A program made the position numbers and the translations under genes. Shown here piece after piece: positions 26,116 through 36,309 of a stretch of DNA of 64,000 nt (positions are counted from its first letter, which is position 1; each line of letters begins with the position of its first letter). The DNA is from Actinoplanes cyaneus (lineage in GTDB: Bacteria; Actinomycetota; Actinomycetes; Mycobacteriales; Micromonosporaceae). Location of the stretch: the NCBI RefSeq assembly GCF_016862095.1, contig NZ_BOMH01000073.1, positions 1 to 64,000 on the forward strand, in the 5' to 3' direction. The notes beneath the pieces are model-generated. The model was not told the DNA's origin, made no database searches, and saw nothing but the letters and a program-made list of their open reading frames with translations.

Positions 26116-26430
26116 ATGGCGAACAAGCACTATCCCGCACAGTTCAAGGCCGACGCGGTGGCGTTGTACCGGTCTCGGCCGGGGAGCACGATCGCGGTGA
26201 TCGCCGACGATCTCGGGGTCAACCGGGAGACGCTGCGGAGCTGGGTCCGTGCCGATGACCAGCGCGGTGACGGCGGGTCCGGGCGGCCTGCGGCAGCGGC
26301 GGTGAAGCCGGAGCCGGGCTCGGTGGAGGCGGAGAACGCCGAGTTGCGCCGGCGGGTCCGGGAACTGGAGGAGGAACGCGACATCCTGCGGAAGGCGGCC
26401 CGGTATTTCGCCGGGGAGACGCGCTGGTGA
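26116..26430 (+). CDS. IS3-family transposase OrfA
   Basis: 104 aa. N-terminal HTH of the transposase_8 type (FKADAVALYRSRPGSTIAVIADDLGVNRETLRSWV), then a leucine-zipper-like coiled coil AENAELRRRVRELEEERDIL used for multimerisation. It ends with GTGA overlap into orfB, whose frame is -1 relative to it, consistent with the programmed frameshift that makes OrfAB in this family; initiation at the GTG is an alternative. ATG at 26116 chosen from the family N-terminus MANKHYP. Confidence 0.9.
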   Translation: MANKHYPAQFKADAVALYRSRPGSTIAVIADDLGVNRETLRSWVRADDQRGDGGSGRPAAAAVKPEPGSVEAENAELRRRVRELEEERDILRKAARYFAGETRW

Positions 26431-27320
26431 ACCGCTTCCAGTTCGTCGCCGACCACCAGCAGCGCTACGGCGTGAAGCGGTTGTGTCAGATCCTGGGCGT
26501 AGCCCGGTCGAGCTACTACTACTGGACATCGACCGCCGAGGCACGGGCGGCCCGGCAGGCCGCCGACACCGTCCTGGCCGGGCAGATCCGCAAGATCCAT
26601 GCGGCTGACAACACATACGGAGCGCCGCGGATCACCGCCGAACTGCGCGACAACGGCACCGCGGTCAACCACAAGCGCGTCGAGCGGGTGATGCGCGGCA
26701 TGGGTGTGCAGGGGCTGCGGCTGCGCCGCCGTACCCGCACCACGATCCCGGATCCAGCCGCGGTCAAGGCCCCGGACCTGATCGGCCGTGACTTCACCGC
26801 CTTCGCGGTCAACCAGCGTTATGTCGGTGACATCACCTATCTGCCGGTCGGTGAGCGCGGGTTCCTCTACCTGGCCACCGTCATTGACCTGCACTCACGC
26901 CGCCTCGCAGGCTGGGCGATCGCCGACCACATGCGCACCGACCTGATCATCGATGCGCTCACCGCCGCCCGGCGGACCCGGGGCAGCCTGGCCGGCGCGG
27001 TCTTCCACAGCGATCACGGAGCCCAGTACACATCGAAGGCCTTCGCCGCCGCCTGCGCGGCAGCCGGGGTCCGGCAGTCGATGAGCAAAGTCGGCAGCTC
27101 GGCCGACAACGCCCTGGCCGAGTCGTTCAACGCCACCTTCAAACGCGAGACCCTGCAAGGCCGCCGCGCGTTCACCGACGAACGCGACGCCCGGCTCACC
27201 AGCTTCCGCTGGCTGCACCGCTACAACACCGTCCGCCGCCACTCACGGCTCGGACAGCAGTCCCCGATCACCTACGAGCGGATCCAAGAAAGATCAGCTA
27301 CCATCACACAAGCCGCATAA
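26427..27320 (+). CDS. IS3-family transposase OrfB (DDE integrase)
   Basis: 297 aa. HTH_21 region (YGAPRITAELRDNG) and an rve integrase core with the DDE triad: Asp in YVGDITYLP, Asp in FHSDHGAQY, Glu in NALAESFNATFK. The full catalytic set and length suggest an active enzyme that cuts and joins the element ends. Probably made mainly as an OrfAB fusion by -1 frameshifting near 26425. Confidence 0.92.
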   Translation: MNRFQFVADHQQRYGVKRLCQILGVARSSYYYWTSTAEARAARQAADTVLAGQIRKIHAADNTYGAPRITAELRDNGTAVNHKRVERVMRGMGVQGLRLRRRTRTTIPDPAAVKAPDLIGRDFTAFAVNQRYVGDITYLPVGERGFLYLATVIDLHSRRLAGWAIADHMRTDLIIDALTAARRTRGSLAGAVFHSDHGAQYTSKAFAAACAAAGVRQSMSKVGSSADNALAESFNATFKRETLQGRRAFTDERDARLTSFRWLHRYNTVRRHSRLGQQSPITYERIQERSATITQAA

Positions 27321-27507
27321 ACCCCGTGTCCAAGTTCCGGGGGTAAGGCCCCAGCAGGGAGACGGCCGTCGAGGATTCGCACACTCACAGCCGCACAGAT
27401 CGACCGAAACACGCCGGCTCTGAGTCCCCCCGGTCGGGCTACTCGGTGATGGTGCCGGGTAAGTCAGGGGTGTCTTCGCCCATCACCGAATCGTCCGGGA
27501 GCCAGTC

Positions 27508-28242
27508 ATGATCACTGTGTCGCCGCACCGCCTTGCGACGATGTTCTTCGAGGCCGCTGACACTCACAGCCCCGAATTCGACGTCGTCGAGTTCCTGCAG
27601 ATGCTCGCCGACCACGTCGCCGAACTGGTTCCCGACGCCACCGCCGGAACCCTGCTGGCCGACCCGCAGGGCCACCTGCACTACGCGGCTGCCTCCGACG
27701 AGACCACCAAACTTCTGGAACTGTTGCAACTGCAGAAGCAAGACGGCCCCTGCGTAGATGCATTCCACCAGCGCAGACCAGTGAGCAACACGGACCTGCA
27801 GAGCGCGGCGGAACGCTGGCCACAATTCGCGCCGCACGCCAGCGCCGCCGGATTCCGCTCCGTACATGCCTTCCCGCTACAGCTACGCGAGCATGTCATC
27901 GGTGCACTCGGCGTATTCCGCACCACCAGCGGCAGCTTCGGCGACACCGATTCACACATCGTGCAGTGCCTCGCCGACGTCGCCACCAGCAGCCTGCTAT
28001 ATCACCGATCGATCAAACACGCCGAAGGCCTTGCCCAACAGCTGCAGACCGCGCTGAACAGCCGCATCCTCATCGAACAGGCCAAAGGAGCGATCGCCCA
28101 CGCCCACCACATCAGCGGCGACGAGGCCTTCATCCTGCTGCGCGCCTACGCACGACGCACGAACCAGCGACTCAAAGACGTCGCCCGCCAAGCCGTCACC
28201 GACCCGAGCACCCTCCCCGAAATCGCCTCCGGCCTCCGATGA
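27508..28242 (+). CDS. GAF-ANTAR domain protein
   Basis: 244 aa. GAF domain at about 20-165 (LVPDATAGTLLADPQGHLHY, RSVHAFPLQLREHVIGALGV) and ANTAR domain at about 172-235 (ALNSRILIEQAKGAIAHAHH, EAFILLRAYARRTNQRLKDVA). The protein is close in layout to the N-terminal two thirds of the protein at 501-1640 but has no ATPase domain. Expected role: signal-responsive antiterminator. It begins about 150 bp beyond the IS3 element and stands alone on the plus strand. Confidence 0.85.
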   Translation: MITVSPHRLATMFFEAADTHSPEFDVVEFLQMLADHVAELVPDATAGTLLADPQGHLHYAAASDETTKLLELLQLQKQDGPCVDAFHQRRPVSNTDLQSAAERWPQFAPHASAAGFRSVHAFPLQLREHVIGALGVFRTTSGSFGDTDSHIVQCLADVATSSLLYHRSIKHAEGLAQQLQTALNSRILIEQAKGAIAHAHHISGDEAFILLRAYARRTNQRLKDVARQAVTDPSTLPEIASGLR

Positions 28243-28316
28243 CGAGTCCCGGACAGCTGCCGAGTCAGGGGGTGCGCAACGGGTCTGACAAGGAACCACG
28301 AATGAATCGCGGCACC

Positions 28317-28460
28317 GGCGTTATGCGTTGCCCGTGTCGTCTCCCCTTGATTCGGTGGCCGGCTGGTAGCCGAGTGACGACGCCAATCCGGTGACGCTCA
28401 GCAGGCATTGCACGGCAGCAGACGCGGCGCTCACGTGTACGGGTTGGCCGGCTGCGTTGG
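28317..28460. repeat. Diverged repeat, copy B (STAS C-terminus)
   Basis: Pairs with 231-376. On the minus strand it encodes the last STAS helix and tail (SAASAAVQCLLSVTGLASSL), stop at 28321-28323. It is joined directly to the truncated YihY gene. Confidence 0.65.
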
Positions 28461-29280
28461 CTGATGTTGGAGATCCACAGCCAGACGAGGAAGACAGCGA
28501 CGCCACCCAGCGTGCCGTACGTGTTGTTGTAGGAGCCGAAGTGGGCTGCGTAAATGCCGAACCCGACCGACGCGGCGATCCACAGCAGCACGGCCAGGAC
28601 ACCGCCGGGGCTGATCCAGCGTACGCCGGCCTGCTGGGCGTTGGGAGCGGCCCAATAGAGGAGGCGAACAGCGCGCTGATCAAACGATCAGGATCGGCCA
28701 TTTCGCGATCGACCACGCGGTGACAGCGGCGGGCCCGGCGCCGACCAGGCAGCTGGCCGGTGAATACGACGATCACAGCGCTGACAGTCAGGATCGCGCC
28801 GACGATCACGGTGACGGCAACCCGGATCGGCAGCGTTTTCCAGATCGGCCGGCCCTCAGGAACGTCGTAGATGGCGTTGGATGCACGCATGAACGCGCCC
28901 ACGTAGCCGGACGCCGACCATAGTGAGCCGGCCAAGCCCACGAGTGCCAGCGACCCGGCCGTCTGCTGGCTGTTGGCCAGATTGGTCATGCTGCTGGTGA
29001 GGATCTCTCGGACCGGACCCGGTGCGACCTCGGCAAGGCTGTCGACTAGCGAGCCGATGACCGATTCGCCGAGAAGGCCGAGCACAGAGGCGAGCAGGAT
29101 CAACCCGGGGAAGACCGACAACACCCCGTAGTAGGTCAGCGCAGCGACCCAGTCGGACAAGCCATCGTTGTCGAACTCCTTGACCGTCCGCTTCAACGTT
29201 GCCCACCAGGCCGAGCGCGTCAGCTGGCTCGGCCGCCCGGGCGGGGCCTGGGGCAGCGATGGGTCGGAGTCGCTCATCAT
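28321..29280 (-). pseudogene. YihY-family membrane protein, frameshifted and fused to a STAS tail
   Basis: From 29280 the frame reads a YihY/virulence-factor-BrkB protein: ALTYYGVLSVFPGLILLASVLG, SLWSASGYVGAFMRASNAIYDV and TM segment VAVTVIVGAILTVSAVIVVF. Between about 28,740 and 28,640 at least three single-base shifts are needed to keep following it (AWSIAKWPILIV, then YWAAPNAQQAGVRWISPGG, then FGIYAAHFGSYNNTYGTLGG). After WLWISNI (about 28,475) the C-terminus is missing and a STAS C-terminal fragment follows. The intact protein would be an inner-membrane protein of about 300 aa. As given it cannot make a full product. Confidence 0.75.
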
Positions 29281-29732
29281 CGGCCGGGCTGCGACGACGG
29301 ACGCGCCGCGCCACTGCCTTTTGTTTCGCCGTGACAGCCACGCACAGGCATGGCACGGTCATGCTTGCGGTGCGCCGTTGTATGCCCGAGGTCACCGTAG
29401 GCGTTCGCATCCCTGTGTCAGCAGGCTTGAGCACCGCCCTTACCCTCGCAGCTACAACGCGGCCGAGGTTCCGGCTGTCCACATCGCGCTGGTGCACTCA
29501 CCCCTGGGCCCGGTTTCGACCACCGCCCAGCACGAGCCGGGCGTCTGGGCGACATCAGCGGACCGCACCCGTCGCGCGGAGAGTCTGGTGGTGATCAGCG
29601 TGGTGCTCGCGGCACCCGAGCGGAAAGTAGCCCAGCGCGCGGACCACGATGTGCGCAATCGTGTGAAAGGCGGCCAATCGGGTACCGGCAGGGCACTGCC
29701 GATCCGCGAATGCCACCTGAAGGGAGCGGGAG
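29281..29732. other. Intergenic, nothing recognised
   Basis: Divergent 450-bp gap between the YihY remnant and the ANTAR-like gene. Open frames have no family resemblance. AGGGAGCGGGAG just before 29733 serves as the ribosome binding site of the plus-strand gene. Confidence 0.4.
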
Positions 29733-30470
29733 ATGACACCGCTATCGCCGCAGATTCCTACCGGCACACGGCCGCCGCTGGCCGATGCGCTCGTCAAGCT
29801 CGCGCAGACCCCGGACGACGTGTCCAGCATCGCTGAAGACCTGCAGAAGGTGGCCGAGCTGGCAGCTACCCGGATTTCAAAGATCGACTACGCAGCGGTG
29901 TCTCCACAGTCCGAGGACGGTCCTTGCACCGTGGCCGTCAGTCAGGACTTGGCCGTAGCGGTCCAGGACGCCGCGGTTGCGGACCTCGACGCCGTGGCGC
30001 CGCCGCTGGAACAGGATGTCAGTGGTCATGGCGGCGCGGATGCGTCCGTCACGCTGGCGTGGCCCGGCTTCCGGGAGGCCGCGACGAGTATGGGTATGCG
30101 GGTCGTGTCGATGCCGTTGTTCACCGGCAGCGGAGCTACGCGCGCCACGTTGGATCTGTGCAGCCGCGACGCAGCCGCGATGGCACCGCTGACGGCCGGA
30201 ATCTGCGCCGCTTACGACCCGAATCTGCCGTCGCCCGGCGAGGTTGACGATCTCGCCCCGCTGGATGACGGTGGGCAGGAGCTGGTGGCCGGTTTCGCGG
30301 AGGCGCTGTCGGTGCGGGCCACCATCCAGCTGGCAGTCGAACTGGTCGCCACGCGGAGCGGCAGCGGCCCGAACGACGCCTACCTCGAGCTTCGTCTCGA
30401 CGCCGCGGACAAAGGCATCTCCCTACTGGCCGCCGCGACCGCGGTGATCACTCGAAGCCTTGCCGGCTGA
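29733..30470 (+). CDS. GAF/ANTAR-like regulatory protein (diverged)
   Basis: 245 aa. Residues about 20-165 look like a weak GAF domain (VAELAATRISKIDYAAVSPQ, then GMRVVSMPLF with a following strand TRATLDLCSRD). Residues about 190-245 look like a diverged ANTAR: SVRATIQLAVELVATRSG then DAYLELRLDAADKGISLLAA. Key conserved alanine/aromatic positions of ANTAR are only partly kept, so RNA binding is uncertain. ATG start with a good purine-rich upstream site. It converges on the EAL-domain gene. Confidence 0.65.
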   Translation: MTPLSPQIPTGTRPPLADALVKLAQTPDDVSSIAEDLQKVAELAATRISKIDYAAVSPQSEDGPCTVAVSQDLAVAVQDAAVADLDAVAPPLEQDVSGHGGADASVTLAWPGFREAATSMGMRVVSMPLFTGSGATRATLDLCSRDAAAMAPLTAGICAAYDPNLPSPGEVDDLAPLDDGGQELVAGFAEALSVRATIQLAVELVATRSGSGPNDAYLELRLDAADKGISLLAAATAVITRSLAG

Positions 30471-30749
30471 TCCGCGGCGACCGGGACGCCGGCCGCGCGC
30501 AGTAGAGAGGCCGGGGAAACGCCGAGCCGCCGGGCGATGCTGATGCAGGGGCCGTCTGCCTCGTCGGGCCTGCGGTTGGAGGTGATGTCGCGTCCGATCA
30601 ACGGCGGCGCCGCTAGTAGTGACGGGCGAACAGCCAACCGACGATCAACCCTGTCTTGCCGTACGTCGGCAGCGGTGGCCCGCCGTCGCTCCGCAGCCCC
30701 CGCAGCGACAGCCCGGACGAGCCGTGTACTCGCGAGGACCGCAGGGGGT

Positions 30750-32960
30750 TCAGGCGGCGCTGGTCTGATGTGCCGAGGACGCGGTGTTGAGCAGCGCGGC
30801 GATGGAGTCGGTCCGGCCGGACGGCCGAACAGGAAGCCCTGGCCGTGGTCGCATCCGAGCAGGCGCAGCATTTCGCGTTGGTCGTCGGTTTCGATGCCTT
30901 CGGCGACGGTACGCAGGCGTAGCGCCCGTGCCATGTTCACGACCGCCTCGACGAGAGCTTTGTCGTCGGCGTCGGTGGCAACGTAGGAGATGAACGTGCG
31001 ATCGATCTTGAGTATGTCCACCTGCAGACGCTTGAGGTAGTTCAGCGACGAGTACCCGGTGCCGAAGTCGTCGATGGCCAGGCGCACGCCGAGCTGACGC
31101 AGCGTCTGCAGAGTCTCGATGGCCGCGTCGACATCGTCCAGGAGGATGGATTCGGTGAGTTCCAAGGTGAGGCAGTGGGCGTCGATGCCGGCCTGCTCGA
31201 TCGCCTGTCGTACATCGCTGACGAGGCCGGGATACTGGAACTGGCGCGCTGACAGATTGACGTTCATCGTGAATGTGTGCTCTCCGCGACTCTGCTGCCA
31301 CCGGGAGAGCTGCTGGCACGCCTGCTGCAGGACCCACCGGCCGAGCGGGATGATGAGGCCGCTGACCTCGGTGTTGTCGATGAACTCTTGGGGGCCCAGG
31401 AGCCCGCGAGCCGGGTGCCGCCAGCGGACCAGAGCTTCCACGCCGATCAACTGGCGGGTCCGCAGATCGACCACGGGCTGGTAGTGCACGACGAACTGCT
31501 CATGGGCCAGCGCATGCTCGATCTCGAGGCGCCGCTGAGCCTCGCCGATCACGCTGGCGTACATGGCCGGCTCGAACAGCGCGTACGCGTTGCGACCTTG
31601 CCGTTTGGCGGCGTACATCGCCAGGTCAGCATTGCGCAGCAATTCCTCAGCGGTGATGTCGCGGCTGTTGCCGGTGGCGACGCCGATGCTGGCCGTGCAG
31701 TGAACGTCGCGGCTGGCCAGCCGGACCGGCTGACGTATCCGCTGCAGCAGATGCTGAGCGAAGGCGCCGGCGTCGCGTCCGTCGGAGTCTTCGATCAGAA
31801 CGGCGAACTCGTCGCCACCGAGGCGGGCCAGGATGTCAGCGGGGCATACGGTGTCCCGCAGCCTCCCGGCGATAGTGGTGAGAAGCTCGTCGCCGGCGCT
31901 GTGCCCCAGGTTGTCGTTGACGTCCTTGAAGTTGTCCAGGTCGACAGGATGACCGTGACCTGCGCCCCGCGCCGGGCGGTGGCATGCTGCAACCGGTCAC
32001 CGAACAGCGCCCGGTTCGACAGCCCGGTGAGCGGGTCGGTGAACGCCTGTCGACTGAGCTGCTCCTCCAGCGCCTTGCGCGTCGCGATGTCGCGCATACT
32101 GATGACCAGGGCCTGCAGGTCGGGGTCGTGCAGGCAGTTCGTGCCGATGATGTCGACGACCGCCCAGGAACCGTCCGCCCGGCGTAGCCGGCCTCGGCCT
32201 CCGAGATGGTCGCGGGCGCCGAGGAGCGCAGCGCGGTGATCCAGCCGCGGATCCGCGCGAGGTCCTGCGGGTGCACCAGCGTGCCGAGCATGGCGCCGTT
32301 GACGGTCGCCACAGGATGACCCAGCACGGTGTGCATCGACGGGCTGGCGTATCGCACGTCACCGTCGCGGCCGAGGCAGATCACGACCTCCGGTGAGTTC
32401 TGCAGCAACGCCGCGCGGCGCCGCTCGGCCGCGCGGCGCCGGTTGTCCAGCCGGCGGCGGTTGTGGGCCATGATCGCGCTGACTGTCACCACGCTGCCCA
32501 TGACCGAGGTCATGCCCACGACCAGGACCGTGGTCGCATCCGAGAGCAGGACGAGGGATCCGGCCAGCGTCAGCGTGCCCAGGCCGACCCCGATGGCCGC
32601 GGAGTACAGGGCCGCGGCCATCACGACGATCAGCATCGCGCACGGCAGGTACAGCACCAGCCCGGTGGGGTTGTGCTGCGCGAAGACCACGAGCACGGGT
32701 ATCTCCAGCACCCACCACATGATCAGCCAGGCCCGTACCCGCGGGCGGCGGACCCATCGACGCCAGGGCAGCGTGCCGGCCAGCGCCTGCATCCCGGCGG
32801 CGGCGCCCATCGGCACGGCCCACCACTGCCGCTCCGGCGTCCAGTTGACAGTCACCTGGACGATGCCGAGCACGGTGACGATCGTCGCGATGATCGCACC
32901 GAGCCGGATCTGGCGGGTCCAGTAATCGGTTTCCGGGTCGTCGATGCTGGGCGTTGACAC
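30750..32960 (-). pseudogene. Membrane PAS-GGDEF-EAL protein with three frameshifts
   Basis: Reading from GTG 32960: five or so membrane segments (about 30-200), a PAS domain (NSPEVVICLGRDGDVRYASPS), GGDEF domain (FTDPLTGLSNRALFGDRL, then LGGDEFAVL), and a full EAL domain (EALVRWRHPARG, DDFGTGYSSLNYL, KIDRTFI, TVAEGIE). One base appears to be missing near 32,200, 31,945 and 30,820; restoring each gives a continuous 736-residue protein ending at 30750. All signature residues for c-di-GMP synthesis and hydrolysis are intact, so the frameshifts may be sequencing errors. If intact it would be a membrane c-di-GMP enzyme. Confidence 0.75.
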
Positions 32961-33034
32961 GATCGCCTCATCGGCGAGGCCGGCCGACAGTTGAGGAACG
33001 TGCGGTGAGGCCCGATGCCGGACGTGCGAGGTGT

Positions 33035-34291
33035 CTAAACGGTGGAAGAAACAGCAGCGGTGTGGCTGCGGGGCCACCGTAGGTAGAGGACGGCGGTGTC
33101 GTCGCTGTGCCGACCGGCATCGGCTGCCTGGATTTCGTTCAGGAGGGCGTCGATGTACCGGTCGGGCTCGTCAATGGTGGTCAGGCGGGTCGCGATGTCG
33201 ATGAAACCTTGTTCGCCGAGACGGGCGCCGTCGTTGCAGAAGCTCTCGATGACCCCATCGGTAAACAGCAGCAGTCCCGCGCCCGCGGGCACCGAAGTGG
33301 TGGATTCTCGCCACCGTGCCCGTCCCGGTGCCATGCCGAGGCCGGGGCCGTAGCTGATCGGGGCGGGGTAGACGCGGCCCGGGGCAATGATCAGGGGTGC
33401 GGGATGGCCGGCGCTGAGCAGGATCACGTCGCCGGTGCCGGGGTTGATGCCGACGGTGCAGACGGTGGCGAACATGCCGTCGTGCGGGCGTTCGGCGACC
33501 AGGACCTGCTCGAGCAGGCGCATCCGTTCGGTCTTGCGTAGTCCGGCCAGGGTGAGGGTGCGCCAGCCGAACCGCAGGCCGACGCCCATGGCGGCTTCGT
33601 CGGGTCCGTTGCCGCAGACGTCGCCGATGAGCGCGTGAACGGTTCCGTCGCTGGTCTGTACGACGTCGTAGAAGTCGCCGCCGAGCAGCGAGCGTCGTTG
33701 GCCGGGCAGGTATCGGCTGATCACGGTCATCGACGCGTCGGTCAGCAGCGGGGTGGGTAGCAGGCCGCGTTGCAGGCGGGTGTTCTCGTCGGCTTGCAGC
33801 CGGCTGTCGCGCAGTGTCCGCTCTGCGCTCTGGACGCGTTTGCGCTGCACCGCGTAGCGGATGGTGCGGGCCAGGACGGCCGCGTCGACCTGGTCCTTGA
33901 CCAGGTAGTCCTGGGCTCCGGCCGCGACCGCCGCAGAGCCGGTGGCGGCGTCGTTGAGGCCGGTCAGCACCAGCACGGCCGTGTTCGGCCATCGCTGCAG
34001 CACTTGGCGCAGCGCGTCGAGTCCTTGGCCGTCGGGCAGGTGCAGATCCAGCAGGACGCATTCCGGCTCGAACTCGACGGCTGTGGCTTGCGCGAGGGTG
34101 GCGACGTGGGTGAGGCGTGCCTCGAGATCGCTGTCGGAGAGATATTCCTGGACGAGGATGGCGTCGCCGAGGTCGTCCTCGACCAGCAGTATGACGATGC
34201 CGGCGACCGATGCGTCAGCATCCGGGCCGCCATGGGGCAGGCCGATGCGAGGTGAGTGCGACGTGACGGCCCGGCGTCCGTCAACGGTCAC
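33035..34291 (-). CDS. Response regulator with PP2C-type phosphatase output
   Basis: 418 aa. Receiver domain at about 32-150 with acidic pair EDD (38-40), phospho-acceptor Asp82 in LLDLHLPDGQG and Lys in DYLVKDQ. A linker helix leads to a SpoIIE/RsbU-type phosphatase (about 190-410) with metal motifs GGDFYDV, GDVCGNGPDEAAM and SDDTAVLYL. Typical role: dephosphorylate STAS anti-anti-sigma factors when the receiver is phosphorylated, releasing a sigma factor. GTG start with GGTAGGGG upstream. The GGDEF/EAL gene starts 75 bp downstream on the same strand, so they may be co-transcribed. Confidence 0.88.
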   Translation of the reverse strand: MTVDGRRAVTSHSPRIGLPHGGPDADASVAGIVILLVEDDLGDAILVQEYLSDSDLEARLTHVATLAQATAVEFEPECVLLDLHLPDGQGLDALRQVLQRWPNTAVLVLTGLNDAATGSAAVAAGAQDYLVKDQVDAAVLARTIRYAVQRKRVQSAERTLRDSRLQADENTRLQRGLLPTPLLTDASMTVISRYLPGQRRSLLGGDFYDVVQTSDGTVHALIGDVCGNGPDEAAMGVGLRFGWRTLTLAGLRKTERMRLLEQVLVAERPHDGMFATVCTVGINPGTGDVILLSAGHPAPLIIAPGRVYPAPISYGPGLGMAPGRARWRESTTSVPAGAGLLLFTDGVIESFCNDGARLGEQGFIDIATRLTTIDEPDRYIDALLNEIQAADAGRHSDDTAVLYLRWPRSHTAAVSSTV

Positions 34292-34495
34292 GGCCCCTAC
34301 CTCTTCCCTCGCCGGCTACCGGTCCGCGTACACGCTCCGCCGACCGGTCACCGGTTATGACCATCCGACGATCGCGGTGATCAGTCGGCCTCAGTATGAC
34401 GCAGCGCGGGTATCGGCGGGAGGACTGCCACTGTGGAAAAGGCCTGACCGCAGGGGCTATGGCATATACGTGCATAGGACACGAGTGCACGGGGC

Positions 34496-35038
34496 ATGGA
34501 AACCGGCGTGTCAGCATCGCGCCCCGCAGCATCCGAGATGGATGTCAACCTCGTGGAGGCGTTCCTCACCGCCAGCCGGGCTCTGGTCGGCGTTGCTGCG
34601 CGCTCGCTGGCCGCCGGGGACGCGGAGATCACGCTGTCCCAGCATCGTGCTCTGGTCCTGCTGGCTACCCGGGGGCCACAGCGCATGATCGATCTCGCTG
34701 ACCTGCTGGGGGTCAACAGTTCCACCGCCACCCGCCAGTGCGACCGCCTGCAACGGCGCGGTTTCGTCCAGCGTGAGCCGGACCCCGATGACCGCCGCGC
34801 GGTGCGCGTCATTCTGACCGACGCGGGGCGCCAGCTGGTCCGCCAGGTCACCGACGCGCGCCGAGCCGAGATCAGCGCCATCCTGCACGCCATGCCGAAC
34901 CAATCACGCACATCCCTGCTGGCCGCGCTGCGCGCTTTCACCGACGCCGCCGGCGAGGTCCCCAACCAGCACTGGTCGCTCGGCTGGGGCACCGAACCCA
35001 CCACCGGAACCGGAACCGATCGAGGAATCGCCCCGTGA
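34496..35038 (+). CDS. MarR-family transcriptional regulator
   Basis: 180 aa. A winged HTH occupies about residues 45-125: LSQHRALVLLATRGPQRMID, LLGVNSSTATRQCDRLQRRG recognition helix, wing REPDPDDRRAVRVILT. A second in-frame ATG at 34538 (MDVNLVEAF) is closer to the usual family start. Its stop overlaps the exchanger start by 4 bp (GTGA), so it probably controls the exchanger gene and itself. Ligand unknown; the coupled cation exchanger suggests an ion- or stress-related signal, which is inference. Confidence 0.88.
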   Translation: METGVSASRPAASEMDVNLVEAFLTASRALVGVAARSLAAGDAEITLSQHRALVLLATRGPQRMIDLADLLGVNSSTATRQCDRLQRRGFVQREPDPDDRRAVRVILTDAGRQLVRQVTDARRAEISAILHAMPNQSRTSLLAALRAFTDAAGEVPNQHWSLGWGTEPTTGTGTDRGIAP

Positions 35039-36099
35039 ACACCCTCAACTCCTGGCTGCTCCTGCTGATCTTCGTGGCCTGCGCCGCATCGATCTGGGGC
35101 GCCGGCATCAAGCTGTCGGACACCACCGACGTGCTCTCCGAACGCCTGCACCTCGGCTCCGCCCTCGGCGGCGTCGTGCTGCTGGCCATCGCGACGAACC
35201 TGCCGGAGATCGCGATCACGGCCAGCGCCGCACTCGCCCACCAGCTCGACGTCGCAGTCGGCAACATCCTCGGCGGCATCGCCATCCAGACCGTCGTCCT
35301 GGTCGTGCTCGACGCGGCTGGGGTACGGCCGCGCAAGCCGCTGACCTATCTGGCCGCGTCACTGACACTGCTGCTGGAAGGTGCTCTCGTGGTGGCACTG
35401 CTGCTTGTGGTGGTGATGTCGACCCAGCTGCCGGCCTCGTTGATCGCGTTCCGGCTCACGCCCGGGGCGGTGCTGATCGCCGTACTGTGGGGCCTCGGTC
35501 TGCTGCTGTTGCGTCGCGCCGGGCGTGGCCTGCCGTGGCATGAGGGCGGCGACGCGCCGGACAACCAGGAGAAGCCACGCGGGCACTCCAAGACCACCAA
35601 GGAGAACGAGGCCAGCAGCAAGGGCGTCAGCACCGGCCGGGCCGGGCTGGTGTTCGCCGCGGCCGCGATCGTGACTCTGGTCGTCGGCGTGTTCATCGAA
35701 CGTAGCGGCGAGGAGCTGTTCGGCCGTTTCGGCATGTCCGGGGTCCTGTTCGGCGCGACCGTCCTGGCCGCGGCGACGTCCCTGCCCGAGGTGTCGACCG
35801 GGCTCACCTCGACCCGGATGGGCGACTACCAGCTGGCCATCAGCGACATCTTCGGCGGCAACGCCTTCCTGCCGGTGCTGTTCCTGGTTGCCACCGTGCT
35901 CTCCGGGCAGGCCGTGCTGCCCCGCGCGCACCACACCGACATCTACCTGACCGCGCTCGGCGCGCTGCTCACCGTCGTCTACATGGCCGGGCTCGTGTTC
36001 CGGCCCCGGCGGCAGCGGCTGCGCATGGGCATCGACTCGATCACCGTCCTGATCCTCTACCTGCTCGGCATCGCCGGCCTGGCCTTCGTCAGCGGCTGA
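35035..36099 (+). CDS. Sodium/calcium exchanger family membrane protein
   Basis: 354 aa CaCA-superfamily antiporter with two inverted halves. The alpha-1 repeat has VVLLAIATNLPEIAITASAA and AVGNILGGI; the alpha-2 repeat has FGATVLAAATSLPEVSTGLT and ISDIFGGNAF, each with the ion-coordinating Glu and Asn-type residues. About ten membrane segments; a charged cytoplasmic loop at about 170-205. It likely exchanges Ca2+ (or another cation) for H+ or Na+ across the cell membrane. GTG start at 35035 overlaps the MarR gene. Confidence 0.88.
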   Translation: MNTLNSWLLLLIFVACAASIWGAGIKLSDTTDVLSERLHLGSALGGVVLLAIATNLPEIAITASAALAHQLDVAVGNILGGIAIQTVVLVVLDAAGVRPRKPLTYLAASLTLLLEGALVVALLLVVVMSTQLPASLIAFRLTPGAVLIAVLWGLGLLLLRRAGRGLPWHEGGDAPDNQEKPRGHSKTTKENEASSKGVSTGRAGLVFAAAAIVTLVVGVFIERSGEELFGRFGMSGVLFGATVLAAATSLPEVSTGLTSTRMGDYQLAISDIFGGNAFLPVLFLVATVLSGQAVLPRAHHTDIYLTALGALLTVVYMAGLVFRPRRQRLRMGIDSITVLILYLLGIAGLAFVSG

Positions 36100-36150
36100 T
36101 CCCGTCGGCCGGACATCGCGGTTGCCGTTGCCGATCGTGGTGGCGAGGGG

Positions 36151-36309
36151 TCAGCGTAATCCGCGCCGGCCCTTCACCACGCCGAGGACGATGGCGACGA
36201 TCAGCGCCATGACGCCAAGGATCAGCAGCCACTTGAACGACTTAAGGAGCAGGCCCAGCACGATCAGCACAACGGCGACAACCCCGGGAGTGACAAGCAG
36301 CGTACGCAT
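36151..36309 (-). CDS. Small two-helix membrane protein
   Basis: 52 aa. Two hydrophobic stretches, TPGVVAVVLIVLGLLL and WLLILGVMALIVAIVLGVV, joined by KSFK, with a basic C-terminus KGRRGLR. AAGGAG lies 8 nt before ATG 36309, which supports translation. It resembles the many small hydrophobic proteins beside stress genes in actinobacteria; function unknown. Confidence 0.65.
   Translation of the reverse strand: MRTLLVTPGVVAVVLIVLGLLLKSFKWLLILGVMALIVAIVLGVVKGRRGLR

Larger units (their letters stand above)
26044..27351 (+). mobile_element. IS3-family insertion sequence, apparently complete
   Basis: About 1.3 kb bounded by imperfect inverted repeats: GGGCCTT at 26044-26050 and CTTGGACACG at 26058-26067 on the left, CGTGTCCAAG at 27325-27334 and AAGGCCC at 27345-27351 on the right. 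It contains intact orfA and orfB in a -1 arrangement. It inserted next to the IS701 remnant. I could not identify a target-site duplication. Confidence 0.8.
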
